This document shows, one piece after another, positions 7,818-15,274 of a stretch of 64,000 nucleotides of DNA; within the stretch, counting starts at the first letter, position 1; every line of letters begins with the position of its first letter. The position numbers were made by a program, and so were the translations under genes. Where the stretch lies: positions 249,041-313,040 of the forward strand of contig NZ_JASNWF010000013.1 of assembly GCF_030283205.1 (NCBI RefSeq), given 5' to 3'. Under the pieces are notes generated by a model. The model did no database searches and had not been told where the DNA came from. It saw only the letters and a program-made list of their open reading frames with translations. The DNA comes from Actinomadura opuntiae. GTDB lineage: Bacteria > Actinomycetota > Actinomycetes > Streptosporangiales > Streptosporangiaceae.

Positions 7818-10148
7818 TCAGCGGCGGCGGCCCTTGAACATCGAGATCAGGCCGCGGAGGGCCCGTTCGTCCAGGGAGCCGAACGGGTTGTCGTGCACGA
7901 GGTAGGTCCAGGTCGCGGACGGCCGCTTGAGGCCGGCGGCGTCGAGGTCGACGCCGTCCTCGGAGGCGGTGAGCCCCTCGAAGGCCGCGACGGACCGGCG
8001 GCGGGCGTCGCCGAGGAGGCGCTTGCCCGCCGGGACGGCCTCCCGGTTGAACTCGACCAGCGGATCGAGGCCGCGGCCGAGGGAGCGCAGGTGGATGCCC
8101 TCGCGCAGGTCGGCGAGGAAGGTCAGGTGCTCGGCCCAGCACCGGTCCAGCTGGAACAGGACGATCTGCCGGGCCGCCGCCGCGACGGCGTCCGCGCCGG
8201 CGGCCTTCGCGAGCTCGGCGTGCTTGGCGGGCGCGTCGGCGGCCATGGCGCGGTCGGCGGCGTCGCCGGTCAGGACCGCGTCCCGCTCGGCGAGGACCTC
8301 GCGGCGCTGCAGGCCGATCAGCTGGTTGTACCGCCAGGTGTTGCGGTGCAGCTCCAGGTCGACGCCCTCGGCGACCCGCTGGGCGTGGCCGACGATCCAG
8401 TGCGCGCCCTTGTCGTCGACGCGGCCCTCGTTCCCGACGGGCCCCTCGTAGGCCTCGTCGGGCGCGTAGCGGGTGACCAGGTCGTCCTGGAGGCTGGTGA
8501 AGAACACCGATCCGCCGGGATCGCCCTGCCGGCCGGCGCGGCCGCGCAGCTGGTCGTCCAGCCGGCTGCTGTGGTACCGGCCGGTGCCGATCACCAGCAG
8601 CCCGCCCGCGGCGGCGACCTCGTCGCGGGCCGCGCCGTCGCGGTCGGCGGGCGCGGTGCCGGGGGCGGACGCGGCCGGGCCGCCGCCGAGCCGGATGTCG
8701 GTGCCGCGCCCGGCCATCTGGGTGGAGACGGTGACCGCGCCGGGCGCGCCCGCCTCGGCGATGATCGCGGCCTCCTCGGCGTCGTTCTTGGCGTTGAGCA
8801 CGACCGGTTCGACCCCGGCGCGGACCAGCCGGCGGGCGAGCCGCTCGGACTCGGCGACGTCGCCGGTGCCGACCAGGACGGGACGCCCGGTCGCGTGCGC
8901 CGCGACGATCTCCTCCACGACCGCCACCTCCTTGTCGGCGGTGGTGGCGTACAGGCGGTCGGGCTCGTCCTCCCGGACGCACGGCCGGTTCGGCGGGACG
9001 ACGGCGATCTGCAGCGAGTAGAACTCGGTGAGCTGCCCCGCGACCGCCATCGCGGTGCCGGTCATCCCGCAGCGGACCGGGTAGCGGCCGATCAGCTCCT
9101 GCACGGTGATCGAGTCGAGGATCTCCCCGGACGGGGACGCCTCCAGCTCCTCCTTCGCCTCGACGGCCGCCTGCAGGCCGTCCGGCCAGCGCTGCAGCAG
9201 CGCGACCCGGCCGCGCGACTCGCTGATCAGCTTGACCGCGCCGTCGCGGACGATGTAGTCGACGTCGCGGTGCAGCAGCACCTCGGCGTGCAGCGCGACG
9301 TTCACGGCGGTCAGCGTCGCGAGGTTCTCGGGGGCGTACAGGTCGAGGCCGAGGACGCGTTCGACCTCGCGGGCGCCGGCGGCGGTCAGCTGGACGTTGC
9401 GGGCCTCCTCGTCGGTGGCGTAGTGCAGGCCGGGCCGCAGCCGCCGGACGAGGTCGGCGTACCGGGGGTCGGCCGGGTCGAGGTCGGCGGCGCCGGCCAG
9501 CACCAGCGGCACCATCGCCTCGTCCACCAGGACCGAGTCGGCCTCGTCGATCAGCGCGACGCGCGCCTCCCGCTGGACGGCGTCGGCGGGGTCGGTGACG
9601 AGCCGGTCGCGCAGCAGGTCGAAGCCGATCTCGCTGACGGGCGCGTACAGGACGTCGGCCCGGTACGCCTCGCGCCGCTCGTCCGGCGTGGATGCCTGCC
9701 CCACCCAGGCGACGGACACCCGGAGCATCGCGTACAGCGGCCCCATCCACTCGGCGTCGCGGCGGGCGAGGTAGTCGTTGACCGACATGACGTGGACGGA
9801 TTCGCCGCGCAGCGCGTACCCGGCGGCGGCCAGGGCGCCCGCGAGGGTCTTGCCCTCGCCGGTGGCCATCTCGGCGACGTGCCCGGCCAGGAGCGCCAGG
9901 GTGCCGGTGAGCTGGACGTCGAAGGGCCGCTCGCCGAGCGTCCGGCGGGCGGCCTCGCGGCCGATCGCGCAGAACTCCGGCAGGTCGGCGATCAGGTCCG
10001 GGGCGGCCGCGGCGGTGAGCTCCGCGTCGGTCAGCCCCCGGACCCGCTCCTCGCGCCGCCCGGCCTCCGCGACGGCGTCGCGGAAGGGCGCCAGATCGAC
10101 GCTGCCGGGCCTCTGGACGAGGCGCCGGAAACGGTCACGCAGCGCCAT
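7818..10148 (-). CDS. secA2: Accessory Sec translocase ATPase SecA2
   Basis: This 776-residue protein is a SecA ATPase of the SecA2 type, shorter than housekeeping SecA (about 850-950 residues). It has Walker A MATGEGKT (94-101), DEAD at 201-204, motif SVNDYLARRDAEWM, the preprotein cross-linking domain, and helicase motifs including TQMAGRGTDIRLGG and GRAGRQGDPG. It lacks the C-terminal cysteine-rich zinc-binding tail of SecA1. It should drive export of a subset of proteins through the SecYEG channel, as SecA2 does in mycobacteria. No accessory secY2 is next to it. The GC-rich spacer upstream (10149-10317) holds the palindrome CGAGGTCTGACCTCG (10258-10272). Confidence 0.9.
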   Translation of the reverse strand: MALRDRFRRLVQRPGSVDLAPFRDAVAEAGRREERVRGLTDAELTAAAAPDLIADLPEFCAIGREAARRTLGERPFDVQLTGTLALLAGHVAEMATGEGKTLAGALAAAGYALRGESVHVMSVNDYLARRDAEWMGPLYAMLRVSVAWVGQASTPDERREAYRADVLYAPVSEIGFDLLRDRLVTDPADAVQREARVALIDEADSVLVDEAMVPLVLAGAADLDPADPRYADLVRRLRPGLHYATDEEARNVQLTAAGAREVERVLGLDLYAPENLATLTAVNVALHAEVLLHRDVDYIVRDGAVKLISESRGRVALLQRWPDGLQAAVEAKEELEASPSGEILDSITVQELIGRYPVRCGMTGTAMAVAGQLTEFYSLQIAVVPPNRPCVREDEPDRLYATTADKEVAVVEEIVAAHATGRPVLVGTGDVAESERLARRLVRAGVEPVVLNAKNDAEEAAIIAEAGAPGAVTVSTQMAGRGTDIRLGGGPAASAPGTAPADRDGAARDEVAAAGGLLVIGTGRYHSSRLDDQLRGRAGRQGDPGGSVFFTSLQDDLVTRYAPDEAYEGPVGNEGRVDDKGAHWIVGHAQRVAEGVDLELHRNTWRYNQLIGLQRREVLAERDAVLTGDAADRAMAADAPAKHAELAKAAGADAVAAAARQIVLFQLDRCWAEHLTFLADLREGIHLRSLGRGLDPLVEFNREAVPAGKRLLGDARRRSVAAFEGLTASEDGVDLDAAGLKRPSATWTYLVHDNPFGSLDERALRGLISMFKGRRR

Positions 10149-10317
10149 CTCGCCCCCTCGATCCCTCAGTCACGGTTCCCCCAACGGCCGGGTCCGGTCC
10201 CTCGTTCCCCATGATCGCCGCGGAAGGTCTCCGGACGATCTCCGGGAGGTCTCCGCACGAGGTCTGACCTCGAATTCATCCCCAAGATGGATCCCCGCGA
10301 GCCCCCGGTTTGAGACC

Positions 10318-10515
10318 ATGGACGCATTACGGGGTTGCGGTGGCCACGGGGAGAGCGTCACCGCGGAACGGGGTTTCGCCATGACACCTACGGCACGGTG
10401 GGCCGCCGCGCAGCGGCGCAAGCGCCAGATCATCAGCCAGACGGTCATCGACCGCGCGCTCAACGACCCGCGGCGCCATGACCAGCCCGCGGCCGCGGCC
10501 GCGCAGGCCAAGTAA
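10318..10515 (+). CDS. Small basic hypothetical protein
   Basis: An open frame from ATG 10318 gives 65 residues; an internal ATG at 10381 gives 44 residues (MTPTARWAAAQRRKRQIISQ and onward). The central stretch WAAAQRRKRQIISQTVID is basic and probably helical, and the end is alanine-rich. I do not recognise a family. Support comes from its position: it stands alone, has an inverted repeat upstream (10258-10272), and is followed 14 bp later by a strong terminator hairpin. No clear Shine-Dalgarno precedes either start. It may be a real small gene or a chance frame. Confidence 0.45.
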   Translation: MDALRGCGGHGESVTAERGFAMTPTARWAAAQRRKRQIISQTVIDRALNDPRRHDQPAAAAAQAK

Positions 10516-10529
10516 CCGCGAGCACACGT

Positions 10530-10558
10530 GAGCGCCCCCGCCGCCGGCGGGGGCGCTC
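10530..10558. terminator. Bidirectional hairpin terminator
   Basis: A perfect 13-bp stem GAGCGCCCCCGCC (10530-10542) pairs with 10546-10558 around a 3-nt loop. It lies between the small plus-strand gene ending at 10515 and the ROK gene ending at 10571, so it can serve both. There is no clear T tract, as is common for actinomycete terminators. Confidence 0.75.
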
Positions 10559-10570
10559 GGTCGTCCGCGC

Positions 10571-11794
10571 TCAGCCGGCGTCCGCCGAGAAGACCTCGTC
10601 GCGGGCCTTCTCCAGGGCGGCGTGCAGCGCGCCGCGCAGCACCGGGTTGCCCTCCACCTCGGTCACCGCGACGGTCGGCCGGGTCGGGCTGATCCGCCCG
10701 ACGGCCCGCTCGATGCGGTCGGCGAGGGGCGCCCCGCCGGCCCGCCCCAGGCTGCCCGACAGCACCACCAGGCCCGGGTCCAGCACGATGTTGACCGAGG
10801 TCACACCGTAGGAGAACCGGTTGGCCAGCTCGTCCAGGAACGCGCCGCCCCGCGACTCGTCGGCCGCCGCCGCCCGGACGCACTCCACCGCCGTCGGCTC
10901 GGTGATGCCGTGCTCGTGGGCCAGGGCGCGCACCCCGTCCGCGCCGACCAGGGCGCCGTAGCCGCCGGCGAGGGTCGGGATGCCCCAGGACGTCGACTCG
11001 GTGACGCCGCCCTCCTCCTCGGGCACGCGGCGCGCGGTGCTCAGCGGCAGCGGCGCCCCGGGGACCGGCAGGTAGCCGATCTCGCCCGCGCCGCCGGACC
11101 GGCCGCGGTGCAGCCGGCCGCCGAGCATCACCGACAGGCCCATGCCGCGGTCGAACCACATCAGCGCGAAGTCGTCGGCGTCGCGCGCCGCGCCGTAGGC
11201 GCGCTCGGCGACGGCGGCGAGGTTCACGTCGTTCTCGATCGTCACCGGGCGGCGCAGGTCGGTGCGGAGCGCGGCGAGCACGCCCTCGTGCCATGCGGGC
11301 AGGTCGAAGGAGAACTGGACGTCGCCGGAGCGCGGGTCGACGACGCCGGGGGTGCCGATGACGAAGGCGCTCAGCCTGTTCACCGCGACCTTGGCCGACC
11401 GGCACGCCTTGACAACCGCGTTGTGGACCATCTTGACGGGCTCGTCAGCGCCGTTCGGATCGACGGTAACCTGGGCGACCATGCGTCCGGTGATGTCGGC
11501 GACGCCGGCGGTGACGCCGTCCGGGCCGACCTCCAGCCCCGCGACGTAGGCGCTCGACGGCACCACGGCGTACAGGGCGGCGTTCGGCCCGCGGCCACCG
11601 GCCTGCTCCCCGACCACCGCGACGAGTCCGCGCTCCTCGAGCCTGGACAGCAACTGGGAGGCGGTGACCTTGGAGAGCCCGGTGTGCTCGCCGATCTGCG
11701 CCCGCGTCAGCGGGCCGTGCTCGACGAGCAGGTCCAGCGCCGCGCGGTCGTTCAGCTCACGCAGCAGCCGCGGCGTTCCCGGGCGTCTGGCCAT
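10571..11794 (-). CDS. ROK-family sugar-responsive repressor
   Basis: This 407-residue protein has a MarR-like winged helix at residues ~12-60 (LVEHGPLTRAQIGEHTGLSK) and a C-terminal ROK domain with the ATP/sugar-fold segments FVIGTPGVVDP, ENDVNLAA and GGAGEIGYLPV. The cysteine-rich zinc motif (CxCGxxGCxE) that follows this region in NagC and many ROK kinases is missing here. It is divergent from the ABC transporter/GH3 operon and almost certainly controls it, releasing DNA when it binds the imported sugar or its phosphate. The ATG at 11794 has GAGGGG about 8 nt upstream. Confidence 0.88.
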   Translation of the reverse strand: MARRPGTPRLLRELNDRAALDLLVEHGPLTRAQIGEHTGLSKVTASQLLSRLEERGLVAVVGEQAGGRGPNAALYAVVPSSAYVAGLEVGPDGVTAGVADITGRMVAQVTVDPNGADEPVKMVHNAVVKACRSAKVAVNRLSAFVIGTPGVVDPRSGDVQFSFDLPAWHEGVLAALRTDLRRPVTIENDVNLAAVAERAYGAARDADDFALMWFDRGMGLSVMLGGRLHRGRSGGAGEIGYLPVPGAPLPLSTARRVPEEEGGVTESTSWGIPTLAGGYGALVGADGVRALAHEHGITEPTAVECVRAAAADESRGGAFLDELANRFSYGVTSVNIVLDPGLVVLSGSLGRAGGAPLADRIERAVGRISPTRPTVAVTEVEGNPVLRGALHAALEKARDEVFSADAG

Positions 11795-11834
11795 GCTGGT
11801 ACCCCTCGATGTCTCAATCCGCTAACGGGCGGTT

Positions 11835-11861
11835 TTGTTTAGGAAAGTTTCTTGTTAGTTT
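11835..11861 (+). promoter_or_regulatory. Promoter of the sugar-uptake operon with ROK-type operator
   Basis: A possible -35 TTGTTT (11835-11840) and -10 TAGTTT (11856-11861) are separated by 15 bp. The palindromic AGGAAAGTTTCTT (11841-11853) fills the space between them. Short GAAA-n-TTTC palindromes are typical of ROK repressors of the XylR/NagC type. CTAAC (11822-11826) and GTTAG (11854-11858) form an outer inverted repeat. A repressor bound here would block RNA polymerase. The assignment is inferred from sequence. Confidence 0.55.
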
Positions 11862-11867
11862 ACCCGC

Positions 11868-12046
11868 AAGCGCCGACCGTCCCCTCATCCGGGGAGGGGC
11901 GTGCAGAGCGCCGACTGGCGAGCAGGGCGCCCGCGAGCGACGCGACGGCGAGCGGGGCATGTCCCGGACCCTAAAGGGTCCGAGCGTGCTCCACTCGCAT
12001 CGCAGGCCACAAGGCCGCGCGAGGCGATGCCGGAAAGGAACCCCCA
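11868..12046 (+). promoter_or_regulatory. Structured 5' leader of the ABC/GH3 operon
   Basis: If transcription starts near 11868, the leader is about 179 nt. It holds a palindromic hairpin CGGACCCTAAAGGGTCCG (11965-11982). A second stem, GCATCGC (11997-12003) with GCGATGC (12024-12030), encloses GGCC-ACAA-GGCC. This last stem ends exactly where the Shine-Dalgarno GGAAAGGAA (12032-12040) begins. It could be an attenuator, a translation control or just a stabilising leader. It does not match a riboswitch class that I recognise. Confidence 0.4.
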
Positions 12047-13321
12047 GTGAAGTACATCAAGGTTGCGGCCACGGCGGCCGCGATCGCCCTGGCCGCCACG
12101 GCCTGCGGCGGCGGCGGTGACAACAAGGACGACGGGTCGGGCTCGGGCAAGGACCCGGCGCAGCTCAAGGTCTGGATGATGGGCGACGGCACCACCGAGC
12201 AGACGAACTTCCTGAAGGGCGTCGAGACCGAGTTCAAGCAGAAGCACCCGAACACCGCCGTCCAGATCAAGTACGTCCCCTGGCCGCAGGTCGCCACGAC
12301 GTTCCAGAAGGCCGCCGCCGGCGGCGAGGGCCCGGACGTGACCGAGCTCGGCAACACCGACGTGCAGTCGCACATCGAGCAGGGCAACCTCGCCGAGGTC
12401 ACCGACGAGATGTCGGGCTGGGCGGACAACAAGACGCTGAACAAGACCGCGCTGCAGAACGACCAGGCGGACGGCAAGACCTACGCCGTGCCGTGGTACG
12501 GCGGCGTCCGCGCCATCTGGTACCGCAAGGACTGGTTCGACGAGCTGAAGATCCAGCCGCCGGCGAACTGGGCCGACCTCGTCGCCGCCGCCAAGAAGGT
12601 CCAGGACGCCAAGAAGGTCCCGGGCATCGGCGCGCCGAGCGACCAGACCAACGCGCTGGTCAGTTTCATCTGGGGCAACGGCGGCGAGGTCGCCGTCAAG
12701 GACGGCGGCAAGTGGACCGGCAAGCTCGACCAGCCGCAGGCGGTCGAGGCCGTGAACTTCTACGCCGGCCTCGTCAACAAGGAGAAGGTCGCGCCGGAGA
12801 AGTACGTCGGCAAGAACGAGCTGGACGGCCCGCAGCGCGACTTCGCCCTCGGCAAGCTCGGCATGTACATCGACGGCAGCTGGGCGCTGGCGCAGATGAA
12901 GAAGATCTCGCCGAAGAACGCCGACAAGTGGGCGGTCTTCCCGATCCCGGCCAAGACCGGCGGTAACGCGCCGGTCATGGCGGGCGGCTCCGACCTCGCG
13001 GTGTGGAAGGACAGCAAGGCCAAGAAGGCCGCGTTCGACTACATCACCATCCTCAACAACGCCGCGAACGCCAAGAAGTGGGCCGACATCAGCGGCTTCT
13101 CCTCGATGCGGTCGGACGTCCAGTTCTCCGACCCGGCGCTGGCGCCGTTCACCCAGATCGCGACCAACACCAAGTTCACCCCGATCAGCGCCGGCTGGGG
13201 CGACTTCGAGCAGTCCAAGAAGGTGCTGCCGAACGCGGTGAAGGCGATCATGCAGGGCAAATCCGCCGAGCAGGAGATGAAGAAGGCCAACGAGCAGGCC
13301 AACGAGCTGCTCAACCAGTAG
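12047..13321 (+). CDS. ABC sugar transporter, substrate-binding lipoprotein
   Basis: This 424-residue protein is an extracellular solute-binding protein (family 1) for an oligosaccharide. It starts with GTG after GGAAAGGAA and has a signal peptide ending in AATAC, with the lipidated cysteine at residue 20, followed by a Gly/Asp-rich linker. The mature part has typical features: VWMMGDGT opening, AAGGEGPDV, and AVPWYGGVRAIWYRKDWFDEL. With two permeases and a GH3 N-acetylhexosaminidase downstream, the likely ligand is a chito-oligosaccharide or other amino-sugar disaccharide, similar to the streptomycete DasABC system. No ATPase gene is present; such systems normally borrow a shared MsiK-like ATPase. 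Confidence 0.87.
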   Translation: MKYIKVAATAAAIALAATACGGGGDNKDDGSGSGKDPAQLKVWMMGDGTTEQTNFLKGVETEFKQKHPNTAVQIKYVPWPQVATTFQKAAAGGEGPDVTELGNTDVQSHIEQGNLAEVTDEMSGWADNKTLNKTALQNDQADGKTYAVPWYGGVRAIWYRKDWFDELKIQPPANWADLVAAAKKVQDAKKVPGIGAPSDQTNALVSFIWGNGGEVAVKDGGKWTGKLDQPQAVEAVNFYAGLVNKEKVAPEKYVGKNELDGPQRDFALGKLGMYIDGSWALAQMKKISPKNADKWAVFPIPAKTGGNAPVMAGGSDLAVWKDSKAKKAAFDYITILNNAANAKKWADISGFSSMRSDVQFSDPALAPFTQIATNTKFTPISAGWGDFEQSKKVLPNAVKAIMQGKSAEQEMKKANEQANELLNQ

Positions 13322-13329
13322 CACCGAGC

Positions 13330-13373
13330 GTCCGGCGGGCCCGCGCGCCTCATCCCCCGCGGGCCCGCCGGAC
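13330..13373 (+). other. Intra-operon 16-bp hairpin after the binding-protein gene
   Basis: GTCCGGCGGGCCCGCG (13330-13345) is perfectly complementary to 13358-13373, leaving a 12-nt loop. It lies in the 88-bp gap between the binding-protein gene and the first permease gene. Hairpins here usually protect the 3' end of the binding-protein mRNA or stop part of the transcripts, so that the binding protein is made in excess over the permeases. Confidence 0.7.
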
Positions 13374-13409
13374 CCCGCAGGCCCCCGTCCCCGCTGATCG
13401 GAAGCGTCC

Positions 13410-14381
13410 ATGCTCGACACCGCCCCCGCGGTGCGCAGGCCACCGGGCCGGAGATCGTCCGGCCGCGCCCGCCCGCGCCGCCGGCCCCGATTCGGTCCCT
13501 ACCTGCTGATCGCGCCGACCGTCGCCGTGATCGCCGTGCTGATGTTCTGGCCGATGATCCAGATCGGGATCATGGCGTTCCAGAAGGTCGGCAACCGCCA
13601 GCTGCGCGGCGAGCCGGCCGAGTCGGTCGGCACCGAGAACTTCGACACCATCCTCAAGGACCCGCTGTTCTGGGCGGCCCTGCGGCACACCGTGCTGTTC
13701 GCCCTGGTCGCGGTCACCCTGACGATGGTGGTCGGGACGCTGGTCGGGCTGCTGCTCAACAAGCTCGGCCGGCGGATGTCGAGCCTGGTCTCCGGCGGCG
13801 TGATGGTCGCCTGGGCGACCCCGCCGGTCACCGCGGCGATCATCTTCAGCTGGCTGTTCGGCTCCACCGGCGGCCTCGTCAACTGGTTCCTGGAAAAGCT
13901 GCCCGACGCCCTCGTCGGCGGCGGCTGGGACGACTACAACTGGTTCTCCACGCCGCTGTCCACCTACACCGTCCTCACCGTCTGCGTCGTCTGGCAGGCG
14001 TGCCCGTTCGTGGCGGTGTCGGTGCTGGCGGGCCTGAAGAGCGTCCCGGGCGAGCTGTACGAGGCGGCCCGGGTGGACGGGTCGGGCCCCTGGCGGACGT
14101 TCTGGAGCCTCACCTACCCGATGCTCAAGCCGATCTTCCTGGTCGTCCTGGTGATGTCGATCATCTGGGACTTCAAGGTGTTCACCCAGCTGTTCATCAT
14201 GTCCGGAATGGCCAACCGCGACGCGTTCAACCTGTCGCTGTACGGCTACTCCGAGGCGTTCGGCGCGCTCAACCCCAAGCTCGGGATGGGCTCGGCGATC
14301 GCGGCGGTGCTCACGCTGATCCTGCTCGTCGTCACCGCGCTGTACGTGCGGGTCATGGTGCGTCAGGGGGAGACTCGATGA
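13410..14381 (+). CDS. ABC sugar transporter, permease 1 (MalF-type)
   Basis: This 323-residue inner-membrane protein has an arginine-rich N-terminus followed by six hydrophobic helices. The conserved EAA loop, EAARVDGSGPWRTFWSLTYP, is the contact site for the ATPase. It matches the MalF/DasB type of carbohydrate permease. The ATG at 13410 has GGAAG upstream. The stop overlaps the start of the next gene (ATGA, 14378-14381), so the two permeases are translationally coupled. Confidence 0.88.
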   Translation: MLDTAPAVRRPPGRRSSGRARPRRRPRFGPYLLIAPTVAVIAVLMFWPMIQIGIMAFQKVGNRQLRGEPAESVGTENFDTILKDPLFWAALRHTVLFALVAVTLTMVVGTLVGLLLNKLGRRMSSLVSGGVMVAWATPPVTAAIIFSWLFGSTGGLVNWFLEKLPDALVGGGWDDYNWFSTPLSTYTVLTVCVVWQACPFVAVSVLAGLKSVPGELYEAARVDGSGPWRTFWSLTYPMLKPIFLVVLVMSIIWDFKVFTQLFIMSGMANRDAFNLSLYGYSEAFGALNPKLGMGSAIAAVLTLILLVVTALYVRVMVRQGETR

Positions 14382-15274
14382 CCCAGGCGGCCCTCAAGGC
14401 CGGACGGCCCGCGCGCAACCGCCGCCGCCCCGCGCGGCGCAGGCGGCTCGGCCGGATCGTGCTCAACGCGCTCGGCGTGCTGGTGTTCGTGCTGGCGGTG
14501 TTCCCCGTCTTCTGGATGGCGTCCACCGCGTTCAAGCCGAACAGCGAGATCTTCAGCACCACGCCGAAGCCGCTGCCGACCCATCCGACGCTGGCGCACT
14601 TCGACTTCGTCCTCAACGGCGGCATCGCCCAGGTGTCGTTCTGGACCTACTTCCGCAACAGCATCGTGCTGGCCCTCATCACCGTCGTGGTGTCGAGCCT
14701 GCTGGCGCTGCTGGCCGCGACGGCGGTGGCCCGGTTCCGCTTCCGGTTCCGCACCACGTTCCTGATCATGCTGCTCGTGGTGCAGATGGTGCCGTGCGAG
14801 TCGCTGGTCATCCCGCTGTTCCTGGACCTCAAGCGGCTCGACATGCTGAACACGCTGCCGGGGCTCGCGGTCGTCTACATCGGGTTCGCGGTGCCGTTCG
14901 CGATCTGGATGCTGCGCGGCTTCGTCGCCGCCGTCCCGAAGGAGCTGGAGGAGGCCGCCGCGATCGACGGCGCCGGCCCGATCCGCACGTTCTTCACCGT
15001 CATGCTCCCGCTCGTCGCGCCCGGCCTGGTCGCGACCAGCATCTTCTCGTTCATCACCGCGTGGAACGAGTTCATCTTCGCCTTCACGTTCCTGGACGAC
15101 CAGGACAAGTACACCCTGCCGATCATGCTGCAGTTCTTCTTCGGCCGCAGCGGCACCGCCTGGGGGCCCATCATGGCAGCGTCCACGCTGCTCACCATTC
15201 CCGTCATCGCGTTCTTCCTGCTCGTCCAGCGCCGCATGGTGTCCGGCCTGACCGCCGGGGCGGTGAAGGGGTGA
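14378..15274 (+). CDS. ABC sugar transporter, permease 2 (MalG-type)
   Basis: This 298-residue inner-membrane protein has a basic N-terminus, six hydrophobic helices and the EAA loop EAAAIDGAGPIRTFFTVMLP. It forms the heterodimeric channel with permease 1. The start at 14378 is fixed by the 4-bp overlap with the upstream gene; a longer in-frame opening would run inside permease 1. It overlaps the following GH3 gene by GTGA (15271-15274), so the hydrolase is part of the same operon. Confidence 0.88.
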   Translation: MTQAALKAGRPARNRRRPARRRRLGRIVLNALGVLVFVLAVFPVFWMASTAFKPNSEIFSTTPKPLPTHPTLAHFDFVLNGGIAQVSFWTYFRNSIVLALITVVVSSLLALLAATAVARFRFRFRTTFLIMLLVVQMVPCESLVIPLFLDLKRLDMLNTLPGLAVVYIGFAVPFAIWMLRGFVAAVPKELEEAAAIDGAGPIRTFFTVMLPLVAPGLVATSIFSFITAWNEFIFAFTFLDDQDKYTLPIMLQFFFGRSGTAWGPIMAASTLLTIPVIAFFLLVQRRMVSGLTAGAVKG

